From Proteobacteria bacterium UBA652 (GTDB lineage Bacteria; Pseudomonadota; Gammaproteobacteria; Nitrosococcales; Methylophagaceae), in assembly GCA_002299915.1 (NCBI GenBank), contig DBOG01000051.1, forward strand, positions 1 to 19,211: a stretch of 19,211 bases of DNA. The letters run 5' to 3'. A model generated the notes under the pieces. The model did not search any database. It was not told where the DNA came from and was given only the letters and a program-made list of their open reading frames with translations. Positions 8,306 through 15,020 of this stretch are shown piece after piece. Numbering within the stretch: the first letter of the stretch is position 1; every line of letters starts with the position of its first letter. The translations under genes and the position numbers were made by a program.

Positions 8306-8983
8306 CTAAATATCGTGATCTAGTCCACGATGTGCATCATCATACAAAATGATTGTTTTACCCCGCGCCCACAGTATCTTGTCATTCTTAAGTTGTTGAA
8401 TAATACGTCCTGCCATTTCACGCGAACAACTGACCATTTTACCTAATTCTTGACGTGTCGTTTTCAGCTGAATACCTTTAGCGTGTAATTTCGCATCAGG
8501 CAATGTTGCCAATTCATCAAGCGCAATCCGAATACGCGCTGCCACATCCAGAAAAGCAAGATCACCTGCTTTACGGCTAATAGCCAAGAGTCGACGGGAT
8601 AATTGTGTCGCAATCACCTCTAATAATTCACCGTAGCAATCGCTAAATTTTGTTTTTTTATATTGTTCAAAGTCGTCGTAACTAATTTCAGCAGTCACAC
8701 AATCTGTTCGCGCAGTAACGGTCACACCACGCGTACCCACCGCCGTAAACAAACCTGCTTCACCAATAAAGTCACCTGTTTGCAGATAAGCGAGATTGAA
8801 AATTTCCCCGTCTTCATCCTCTTTACTAATCACAACCGTGCCTTCTCGAATATAATATAATGTATCGGCAGCTGCATCGGGTTTGATAAGAATCGCCTTT
8901 TCAGCATACATTTTACTTTCACAACAACTAAAAAATGTCGTAAAATCCTTCACAAGATCTTTCCCCTTTTTAGAATTAATCAT
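8306..8983 (-). CDS. CRP/Vfr-family transcription regulator with altered cAMP pocket
   Basis: A CRP-like DNA-binding regulator of 225 residues: cyclic-nucleotide-binding barrel (about 25-115), long dimer helix (about 116-145, ending AGDLAFLDVAARIR), and HTH with TRQELGKMVSCSREMAGRI at 176-194. R188, E189 and R193 match E. coli R180, E181 and R185, so recognition of TGTGA-type sites is expected. In the cAMP pocket E75 and R85 are kept, but E. coli S83 and T127 align to G86 and I135. An unusual tail (DDAHRGLDHDI) extends past the normal C-terminus. ATG 8983 has GGGGA 5 nt upstream; a longer frame to 9028 would overlap a putative operator. The locus matches Pseudomonas trpC-vfr and E. coli crp-yhfA. 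It could be called crp, vfr or clp. Confidence 0.9.
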   Translation of the reverse strand: MINSKKGKDLVKDFTTFFSCCESKMYAEKAILIKPDAAADTLYYIREGTVVISKEDEDGEIFNLAYLQTGDFIGEAGLFTAVGTRGVTVTARTDCVTAEISYDDFEQYKKTKFSDCYGELLEVIATQLSRRLLAISRKAGDLAFLDVAARIRIALDELATLPDAKLHAKGIQLKTTRQELGKMVSCSREMAGRIIQQLKNDKILWARGKTIILYDDAHRGLDHDI

Positions 8984-9011
8984 AATGTTCCCCACATTTG
9001 TAAGATCTAAC

Positions 9012-9027
9012 TGTGGATATATTAACA
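9012..9027. promoter_or_regulatory. Putative CRP-type operator between crp-like gene and yhfA
   Basis: TGTGG-N6-TAACA fits the TGTGA-N6-TCACA consensus with two mismatches and correct half-site spacing. It overlaps a possible minus-strand extended -10 (TG-T-TAATAT, hexamer at 9024-9019) that would serve the crp-like gene, so binding there would repress that gene. Position and spacing support it, but the match is imperfect. Confidence 0.38.
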
Positions 9028-9101
9028 TAATTTAAAGTTTTAGTCGTCAGTTTGCGCATCAAAAATGATAAAACTGCCCACATATTTTTAGGTCATAATA
9101 A

Positions 9102-9521
9102 ATGAAAGCACGTATTAAATGGATTGAGGATGTCACCTTTTTAGGTGAATCAGGATCAGGTCACAGTATTGTGATGGATGGACCCGAAACAATAGGCGGG
9201 CACGGTACGGGAATGCGGCCTATGGAATTGTTGCTGCTCGGCATGGGCGGTTGCACCTCTTTCGATATGATCCAAATGCTTAAAAAATCGCGCCAAGACA
9301 TTGTTGATTGTGTGGTTGAAGTCAGCGCTGAGCGCAGTGAAGAAGTGCCAAAAGTATTTACTGATATTCATGTGCAATATACAATTACAGGTCGTAATGT
9401 AAAAGAAGCCCATGTTAAACGTGCGGTTGAACTCTCCACTGAAAAATATTGCTCGGCTTCAATTATGCTGGGTGCTTCTGCCAATATTACGCATGCTTTT
9501 GACATCATCAATCTCGATTAA
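9102..9521 (+). CDS. yhfA: OsmC-family protein, YhfA type
   Basis: An OsmC/Ohr-like fold protein of 139 residues. The two family cysteines are present, C51 in GMGGCTSFD and C117 in EKYCSASIML, as expected for thiol-based peroxide reduction, although no function is proven for the YhfA branch. The sequence follows E. coli YhfA closely (MKARIKWIEDVTFLGESGSGH start, SRQDIVDC, ITGRNVK, NITHAF). It is divergent from the crp-like gene, as yhfA is from crp in E. coli. An AGG-containing site lies about 9 nt before the ATG. The VOC gene starts 2 nt after its stop, so they form an operon. Confidence 0.92.
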   Translation: MKARIKWIEDVTFLGESGSGHSIVMDGPETIGGHGTGMRPMELLLLGMGGCTSFDMIQMLKKSRQDIVDCVVEVSAERSEEVPKVFTDIHVQYTITGRNVKEAHVKRAVELSTEKYCSASIMLGASANITHAFDIINLD

Positions 9522-9523
9522 TT

Positions 9524-9934
9524 ATGACAACTAAGCTCACCACATCAGGCTTGCGGCATGTCGCCTTATTTGTGCAAGATCTTGATGCTTGCTTACATTT
9601 TTATACTGAATTGCTTGGCATGAAAATAGAATGGCAGCCTGATCCAGATAATATTTATCTCACCTCTGGTAATGATAACCTTGCTTTACATCGTGCGCCA
9701 GCGGATTTTGATACCCGTGGCCCACAGCGGTTGGATCATATTGGCTTTATCATCAATACCGCTGATGACGTCGATCACTGGTTTGATTTCTTGCAAAATG
9801 AGCAGATTGAAATTCGCCAACCGCCTCGCAGTCATCGCGATGGTGCACGCAGCTTCTATTGTTATGACCCGGGAGGTACCGTTGTGCAAATGATTTATCA
9901 CCCTCCTATTTCCATAGGAAAACATAATGAATAG
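9524..9934 (+). CDS. VOC-superfamily (glyoxalase-like) protein
   Basis: A 136-residue vicinal-oxygen-chelate fold protein with two beta-alpha-beta-beta-beta units: LRHVALFVQDLDACLHFYTELLGM (10-33) and RLDHIGFIINTADDVDHWFDF (69-89). Metal-ligand histidines H12 and H72 are in their usual places. The acidic ligand normally found near the end (DPDGN-x-VE) is glutamine here (Q122 in DPGGTVVQMIYHP), so metal binding may be altered. The substrate is unknown; glyoxalase I, dioxygenase or resistance functions cannot be separated by sequence. There is almost no gap to yhfA and an 8-nt overlap with ycgL. No clear Shine-Dalgarno sequence precedes the ATG, so coupling to yhfA is likely. Confidence 0.85.
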   Translation: MTTKLTTSGLRHVALFVQDLDACLHFYTELLGMKIEWQPDPDNIYLTSGNDNLALHRAPADFDTRGPQRLDHIGFIINTADDVDHWFDFLQNEQIEIRQPPRSHRDGARSFYCYDPGGTVVQMIYHPPISIGKHNE

Positions 9935-10205
9935 CTATATTTATAAGAGCAGTAAAAAAGATGAACTGTATCTCTACCTTGCCACCAAGGATGATTTTTC
10001 GATGATACCGCAAACCTTATTTGATTCGATGGGGAAAGAACCCGTTTTCGTGATGGAACTGGCTCTCAGCCCTGATCGCACCTTAGCACGAGAGGATGTT
10101 AATGCCGTCATGAAAAACTTAGAAACCAAAGGATTCCACGTCCAGATGCCGCCACAGATACATAATCTCACCAGCTTTAAAGAACCCGCTAACTACGTTA
10201 ATTAA
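9927..10205 (+). CDS. ycgL: YcgL-domain protein
   Basis: A 92-residue cytosolic protein of the YcgL family (uncharacterised, mainly gammaproteobacterial). The matching stretches are [22 protein letters not shown] (4-25) and the C-terminal [11 protein letters not shown] (68-78). AGGAAA lies about 8 nt before the ATG, inside the VOC gene's end. It overlaps that gene by 8 nt and meets mutS tail-to-tail: the two stop codons overlap at 10202-10205. No specific function can be stated. Confidence 0.88.
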   Translation: MNSYIYKSSKKDELYLYLATKDDFSMIPQTLFDSMGKEPVFVMELALSPDRTLAREDVNAVMKNLETKGFHVQMPPQIHNLTSFKEPANYVN

Positions 10206-12760
10206 TCCTTTTCCAGCAGTTTCACCAACTCAAACAATCTATCAAGTGCTTGTTTGGGTGTGAGTTCATCAAGATTTAATGATTTGAGTGCAATAATAGC
10301 GGGAGCGGTTTCCACTGACATCTTGTGCTCTTCTGTCGGTTTAATTACAAGCGATCCTCCCTGCTTCGCTGATTCTAACCCTATTAATTTCTCTTTTGCG
10401 CTTGCCACGACCTCCGCTGGCACTCCTGCCAACTGTGCGACATGTAAGCCATAACTACGATCAGCTGCGCCTGGTTTTACCTGATGCAAAAATACAATTT
10501 TCTCATCATGCTCAATGGCTTCTAAATGTACATTGTGTGCTAATTCATATTGGTCAGGTAATTGTGTGAGCTCAAAATAATGGGTGGCAAATAAGGTATA
10601 AGCTTGAATATCTTTCACTAACTTTTCAGCACAGGCCCAGGCTAAAGCAAGCCCATCAAAGGTACTGGTGCCACGCCCAATTTCATCCATTAGAATAAGG
10701 CTATGCTGAGTGGCATTATTTAAAATATTCGCCGCCTCACTCATCTCAACCATAAAAGTGGAGCGCCCTGCTGCTAATTCATCTGACGCACCAATTCGCG
10801 TAAAGATCTGATCAACGGGTCCCATTACTGATCGGGTGGCAGGCACAAAACTTCCGATATGCGCCAATAATACAATGAGCGCCACTTGCCGCATATAAGT
10901 TGATTTTCCGCCCATATTGGGGCCGGTGATAATCAGCATCCGCCGCATCTCATCAAAGCTTAAATCATTTGGCGTAAATTCCTGTGATAAATGCGTTTCT
11001 ACAACGGGATGTCGCCCCCCCTCAATCGTGATGTCTGTTGTTTGACTAAAAGTCGGTGCAATATAGTCTAGCGTATCTGCACGTTCTGCCAAATTATTGA
11101 GTACATCTAACTCCGCCAAGGCACGTGCTGTTATTTCTAACTCGGCTAAATGTGACGCTAATTTATCAAACAACTCGTCATAGAGCGCCTTCTCAATTGC
11201 CAGCTCTTGCTGCTTGGCAGATAAAACCTGTTCTTCTAACTCTTTTAATTCTGGCGTGATGAATCGCTCTGCATTTTTTAAGGTCTGGCGGCGAATATAA
11301 TCCGCGGGCAATTCAATATTATGAGCGCGACTAAATTCAATATAATAACCATGCACACGGTTATAGCCGACTTTTAGGTTTGCAATACCTGTACGCGCGC
11401 GTTCACGCTCAGCCAAGGCATCTAAAAAATCATCTGCATTACTTTGTAAGTCTCGTAATTTGTCCAATTCCGCATCATAGCCACTAGCAATCACACCGCC
11501 ATCTCGAATCAAGACGGGTGGTTCTTCAATAATCGCCTGTGTCAGTAATTGTTGTATCTCAGGATGATCACCGATCTGTTTACATAGGGCAATCAATCTA
11601 GGCGCGCTGACCTCGGCTAATACATCATGTAGTTCTGGTAATGCAGATAACGCGGTTCGTAGCTGGGTAAAATCACGGGGTCGTGCCGTCCGCAAAGCAA
11701 TACGCGTTAAAATTCGTTCAATATCACCCACCTTCTTTAGGCAGGTGGTCAAATCAGTGATGTGTTGCGAGACAATCAAGGTTGCAATGCTCTGCTGTCG
11801 TGCTTGTAACGCCACGTGGTCACGCAATGGGCGTAATAACCAACGGCGCAATAAACGCGCACCCATTGGGGTTGTTGTGCGGTCAATCACGGATAATAAG
11901 GTATATTCTTTGCCGCCTTGCAGATTGGTTTCTAATTCTAAATTTCGCCGTGATGTAGCATCAACTTGAATGCTATCGCTTGTCCGTTCAACCGTTATAT
12001 GGCGTAAATGAGGGATATTACCCTGCTGTGTTTCCTGCACATAATTCAACAAACATCCCGCAGCAATTATTGCTAACGATAAATCATCACAACCAAACCC
12101 TTTCAAATCTTGTGTTTTAAAATGCGCACATAAACGTCGCCGCGCCATCTCCTCATCAAAGTGCCAGGGTGGTAGTCGTTGAATTTGCGCATTTATTACG
12201 GGTGATAATGCCTCAGCCAGCTCATCTTCCAATAATAATTCTGCCGGATTTAACCTTGCTAACTCAGCTTCCATTTCTGTCGCCGAATCCACTTCGCTTA
12301 AAACAAATCGACCACTGCTTAATTCAACTGATGCAAATCCATAACGCTCTTTTAACTGAAACACGGCTAATAATAAATTTTCTTGTCTCGTGGGTAGTAA
12401 GGCTTCTTCGGTCAAGGTGCCAGGCGTAATAATACGCACGACTTTCCGTTCAACAGGCCCCTTGCTCGTTGCAGGATCCCCCACTTGCTCACAAATAACA
12501 ATGGATTCACCCAATGCTACTAAACGTGCAAGATAACCATCCACAGCATGATATGGCACCCCCGCCATTGGAATAGGATCGCCACCCGATTTTCCCCGCG
12601 CAGTCAGCGTAATATCTAACAATTTAGCGGCTCGCACCGCATCATCAAAAAACAACTCATAAAAGTCGCCCATGCGGTAAAACAGTAGATAATCAGGGTT
12701 TTCTGCCTTGATCCGCAAAAACTGTTGCATCATCGGGGTATGGTTTTGTATCTCACTCAT
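10202..12760 (-). CDS. mutS: DNA mismatch repair protein MutS
   Basis: It recognises mismatches and small loops and recruits MutL. The 852 residues compare with 853 in E. coli. The N-terminus has HTPMMQQF and the mismatch-wedge F33-Y34-E35 in MGDFYELFF. The ATPase domain has Walker [10 protein letters not shown] at about 610-618, the signature region [10 protein letters not shown], and Walker [16 protein letters not shown]. The C-terminal oligomerisation helices are present ([17 protein letters not shown]). I chose ATG 12760 ([13 protein letters not shown]). The frame runs up to a TTG at 12784, giving an extra DDDGYIP that is not family-like and lies in the duplicated leader. No strong Shine-Dalgarno sequence is visible. 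Confidence 0.97.
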   Translation of the reverse strand: MSEIQNHTPMMQQFLRIKAENPDYLLFYRMGDFYELFFDDAVRAAKLLDITLTARGKSGGDPIPMAGVPYHAVDGYLARLVALGESIVICEQVGDPATSKGPVERKVVRIITPGTLTEEALLPTRQENLLLAVFQLKERYGFASVELSSGRFVLSEVDSATEMEAELARLNPAELLLEDELAEALSPVINAQIQRLPPWHFDEEMARRRLCAHFKTQDLKGFGCDDLSLAIIAAGCLLNYVQETQQGNIPHLRHITVERTSDSIQVDATSRRNLELETNLQGGKEYTLLSVIDRTTTPMGARLLRRWLLRPLRDHVALQARQQSIATLIVSQHITDLTTCLKKVGDIERILTRIALRTARPRDFTQLRTALSALPELHDVLAEVSAPRLIALCKQIGDHPEIQQLLTQAIIEEPPVLIRDGGVIASGYDAELDKLRDLQSNADDFLDALAERERARTGIANLKVGYNRVHGYYIEFSRAHNIELPADYIRRQTLKNAERFITPELKELEEQVLSAKQQELAIEKALYDELFDKLASHLAELEITARALAELDVLNNLAERADTLDYIAPTFSQTTDITIEGGRHPVVETHLSQEFTPNDLSFDEMRRMLIITGPNMGGKSTYMRQVALIVLLAHIGSFVPATRSVMGPVDQIFTRIGASDELAAGRSTFMVEMSEAANILNNATQHSLILMDEIGRGTSTFDGLALAWACAEKLVKDIQAYTLFATHYFELTQLPDQYELAHNVHLEAIEHDEKIVFLHQVKPGAADRSYGLHVAQLAGVPAEVVASAKEKLIGLESAKQGGSLVIKPTEEHKMSVETAPAIIALKSLNLDELTPKQALDRLFELVKLLEKD

Positions 12761-12765
12761 GGGAA

Positions 12766-12789
12766 TATACCCGTCATCATCCAAAATGC
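12766..12789 (-). repeat. Inverted-repeat arm A: mutS leader
   Basis: Read on the minus strand, these 24 nt match arm B (12907-12930, plus strand) at 23 positions; the sole change is G to C at position 15. The arm begins GCATTTTGGATGAT and ends ACGGGTATA. It lies between a minus-strand -10-like element and the mutS ATG, so it would form the 5' leader of mutS mRNA. The arm is not itself palindromic. Confidence 0.8.
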
Positions 12790-12793
12790 AGAT

Positions 12794-12802
12794 TTTCTAG
12801 CA
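12794..12802 (-). promoter_or_regulatory. Candidate extended -10 promoter for mutS
   Basis: On the minus strand TG-C-TAGAAA (12802-12794) resembles an extended -10 (hexamer 4/6). It ends 4 nt before repeat arm A, the same spacing as the TATAAT of pncC has to arm B. No good -35 is seen. Confidence 0.4.
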
Positions 12803-12871
12803 TCCTTACTGAATGCGCTATCCGCGTTAAATTATTGAGCAATAGATCGGCTATTACGTCAATAATATGCC

Positions 12872-12902
12872 TTGCCAGCTCATCCATTATGAACACTATA
12901 AT
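12872..12902 (+). promoter_or_regulatory. Promoter for pncC-recA cluster
   Basis: TTGCCA (12872-12877, 5/6 to consensus) and a perfect TATAAT (12897-12902) are separated by 19 bp, slightly long. Transcription would start at about 12909, within repeat arm B. Confidence 0.55.
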
Positions 12903-12906
12903 ACCC

Positions 12907-12930
12907 GCATTTTGGATGATCACGGGTATA
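12907..12930 (+). repeat. Inverted-repeat arm B: pncC leader
   Basis: This is the partner of arm A at 12766-12789, with 117 nt between arms and 23/24 identity. It starts 4 nt after the TATAAT box and ends 9 nt before the preferred pncC ATG. Both arms are followed, after spacers of 5 and 9 nt, by ATGAGTGA. Confidence 0.8.
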
Positions 12931-12939
12931 GTGTATCTC

Positions 12940-13449
12940 ATGAGTGATTATTCTCAACAAGCTTTAACCCAATTAGCCAGTGAAATTGGTGACAGTCTTC
13001 GTGCCCGCGGCCTACACCTTGCTACTGCTGAATCTTGTACAGGTGGCTGGTTAGCGCAATGCTGCACTGATGTGGTGGGTGCTTCTGATTGGTTTGATCG
13101 CGGCTGGGTAACGTATAGTAATCAGGCCAAACAAGATTGTCTGTGCGTGCAAGAAAACACGCTTGAACAGTATGGCGAAGTGAGTAAGGCAACGGTTATC
13201 GAAATGGCAGAAGGTGCATTGATGCAGAGTAATACTGACATTAGTGTCTCGATTACAGGTATTGCTGGACCAGAGGGTGGCAGTGGAGATAAACCCGTGG
13301 GTACTGTTTGGTTTGCTTGGGCAATGCCTCACCGTACTACCTTGGTACAACATCAATTACTGTCTGGGGATCGGCAGTCAATCCGTGCGCAAGCCGTAGA
13401 AATAGCCTTGCGTGGCGTACAATCTGCGCTGCGCCAAAATGCCGACTAA
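12940..13449 (+). CDS. pncC: Nicotinamide-nucleotide amidohydrolase (CinA C-terminal domain)
   Basis: It deamidates NMN to nicotinate mononucleotide in the pyridine-nucleotide salvage cycle; cytosolic. The 169-residue stand-alone CinA-C domain has TAESCTGGWLAQ at 29-40 (catalytic Ser region), VTYSNQAK at 57-64 and ITGIAGPEGGSGDKPVGTVWF. There is no N-terminal CinA/MoCF domain. The frame is open from 12835, and an in-frame ATG at 12916 (MITGIVYL before MSDYSQQ) lies within repeat arm B. I prefer 12940 from the family's usual N-terminus; neither has a good Shine-Dalgarno sequence. It is upstream of recA, the usual gammaproteobacterial arrangement, 86 nt apart. Confidence 0.93.
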   Translation: MSDYSQQALTQLASEIGDSLRARGLHLATAESCTGGWLAQCCTDVVGASDWFDRGWVTYSNQAKQDCLCVQENTLEQYGEVSKATVIEMAEGALMQSNTDISVSITGIAGPEGGSGDKPVGTVWFAWAMPHRTTLVQHQLLSGDRQSIRAQAVEIALRGVQSALRQNAD

Positions 13450-13463
13450 AAGACCTTGATTTT

Positions 13464-13470
13464 AAGGAGG
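13464..13470 (+). promoter_or_regulatory. Perfect Shine-Dalgarno without a normal gene, upstream of recA
   Basis: AAGGAGG is the best ribosome-binding sequence in this part of the window, but it lies 65 nt before the recA ATG. Two short frames follow: ATG 13472 (7 codons, stop at 13495) and ATG 13485 (12 codons, MWDNWRPILLSL, stop at 13523). The spacings (1 and 14 nt) are poor for both. CCTT at 13454-13457 could pair with AAGG at 13464-13467. Confidence 0.35.
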
Positions 13471-13495
13471 CATGAAACCAGAAGATGTGGGATAA

Positions 13496-13524
13496 TTGGC
13501 GACCTATATTATTATCTTTATAAG
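13496..13524 (+). promoter_or_regulatory. Candidate recA promoter
   Basis: TTGGCG (13496-13501) and TATAAG (13519-13524) are spaced by exactly 17 bp, a good sigma-70 match. It implies a start at about 13531, leaving only about 5 nt before the recA ATG, so either the mRNA is nearly leaderless or this is not the promoter used. No CTG-N10-CAG LexA box is seen here. Confidence 0.45.
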
Positions 13525-13535
13525 GTTAGCGGCAA

Positions 13536-14576
13536 ATGGACGACAATAAGAAAAAAGCACTTGGTGCAGCGCTCAGTCAAATAGAAAAACAATTTGGTAC
13601 CGGTTCTGTGATGCGCTTAGGTGATGCTGCTGCAACACGTGATATTGAAGCCGTGTCGACGGGTTCAATTGGGCTTGATGTGGCGTTGGGTATTGGCGGT
13701 TTGCCACGTGGTCGCGTAGTTGAAATTTATGGCCCAGAATCATCGGGTAAAACAACGCTCACACTGCATGCTATCGCAGAAATGCAAAAGTTAGGCGGCA
13801 CCGCAGCTTTTGTTGATGCCGAGCATGCTTTAGATCCTGTTTATGCTGCAAAGCTAGGCGTTAACATTGATGAACTGCTTATTTCTCAACCTGATACTGG
13901 CGAACAATCACTCGAAATCACCGACATGCTAGTGCGTTCTGGTGCGGTTGATATTCTAGTTGTTGATTCTGTCGCCGCCCTCACCCCTAAAGCTGAAATT
14001 GAAGGTGACATGGGTGATAGCCATATGGGATTGCAAGCCCGCTTAATGTCACAAGCTTTGCGTAAACTGACTGCCAATATCAAAAAATCAAATACCTTGG
14101 TTATCTTCATTAACCAACTACGGATGAAAATTGGCGTGATGTTTGGTAATCCTGAAACGACAACCGGTGGTAATGCGCTTAAATTCTATGCTTCTGTTCG
14201 ACTTGATATTCGCCGTATTGGTGCAATCAAAAAAGGTGATGAGATTTTGGGTAATGAAACCCGCGTTAAAGTTGTTAAAAATAAAGTCGCGCCGCCCTTT
14301 AAACAAGTCATCTTCGATATTCTATATGGCGAAGGGATTTCGCGAGAAGGTGAACTCATCACTTTGGGCGTCGATGCAGATATCGTTGAGAAGTCAGGTG
14401 CCTGGTATAGTTATGCAGGCACCCGTATTGGGCAAGGTAAGGATAATGTACGGGCTTATCTAAAAGAGAATCCTGATGTCGCTGCTGAAATTGAAACTAA
14501 AATCCGTGCCCATCTGATTCCCCAAGAAATAGCACAAAATGAGCAAGTCGCAGAGGATGATGCCAGCGACGCATAA
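13536..14576 (+). CDS. recA: Recombinase A
   Basis: A DNA-dependent ATPase that forms filaments on single-stranded DNA, drives strand exchange and acts as co-protease in the SOS response. The 346 residues include the N-terminal polymerisation helix ([16 protein letters not shown]), Walker A GPESSGKT at 66-73, Walker [13 protein letters not shown]-binding loop L1 ([20 protein letters not shown]), loop L2 ([22 protein letters not shown]) and an acidic C-terminus ([11 protein letters not shown]). The start [10 protein letters not shown] is the family norm. AAGG lies 11 nt before the ATG. recX follows after 3 nt. Confidence 0.98.
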   Translation: MDDNKKKALGAALSQIEKQFGTGSVMRLGDAAATRDIEAVSTGSIGLDVALGIGGLPRGRVVEIYGPESSGKTTLTLHAIAEMQKLGGTAAFVDAEHALDPVYAAKLGVNIDELLISQPDTGEQSLEITDMLVRSGAVDILVVDSVAALTPKAEIEGDMGDSHMGLQARLMSQALRKLTANIKKSNTLVIFINQLRMKIGVMFGNPETTTGGNALKFYASVRLDIRRIGAIKKGDEILGNETRVKVVKNKVAPPFKQVIFDILYGEGISREGELITLGVDADIVEKSGAWYSYAGTRIGQGKDNVRAYLKENPDVAAEIETKIRAHLIPQEIAQNEQVAEDDASDA

Positions 14577-14579
14577 AAT

Positions 14580-15020
14580 ATGAAAAAAATGACGCTAGAG
14601 GCGCGTGCAATTTATTTGTTAGCACAACGCGAACACAGCGCCTTTGAATTGCGTACAAAACTCAGTAAAGCAGAATTTGAAGTCGATGAGATTGAACATG
14701 TTATCCATCAACTTATCGAAGCCGATTTGCAGAGTGACCGCCGTTATACAGAAGCCTATATCAATAGCCGTTCAGGCCGTGGATTTGGCTGGCAAAAGAT
14801 AAGACAAGAATTAAACCAGCGTGGCGTATCATCTGATGATATTGATGATGTAATCACCACACTAGAAATTGATTGGTTTGCGCTTGCTATCGCAGCAAGA
14901 TACAAACGCTTTGGAGAGCAAAAACCAGATGACTTTAATGGCCGCGCCAAACAGCAGCGGTTTTTGTATTATCGTGGTTTTACTCATGAAGAAATTAAGG
15001 AAAGTTTTGATTTAACATGA
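14580..15020 (+). CDS. recX: RecA regulator RecX
   Basis: It binds RecA filaments and limits their extension and ATPase activity. The 146 residues are built of helical repeats ([59 protein letters not shown]), slightly shorter than E. coli RecX (166). The ATG is 3 nt after the recA stop with no Shine-Dalgarno sequence, so translation probably depends on ribosomes finishing recA, keeping RecX low. The last four bases overlap the alaS start (ATGA, 15017-15020). Confidence 0.92.
   Translation: MKKMTLEARAIYLLAQREHSAFELRTKLSKAEFEVDEIEHVIHQLIEADLQSDRRYTEAYINSRSGRGFGWQKIRQELNQRGVSSDDIDDVITTLEIDWFALAIAARYKRFGEQKPDDFNGRAKQQRFLYYRGFTHEEIKESFDLT

Noticed and set aside
12761..12784. MutS start at TTG 12784 adding DDDGYIP
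   Set aside because: The ATG at 12760 gives the family-typical N-terminus and length; the added residues come from the duplicated leader.
13051..13356. Minus-strand frame of 101 codons across pncC
   Set aside because: It is antisense to conserved PncC motifs, with no recognisable domain or ribosome-binding site.
14143..14463. 106-codon frame in the +1 register of recA
   Set aside because: It is fully inside recA, which is intact from start to stop; the alternative product matches nothing and recA shows no frameshift or intein.
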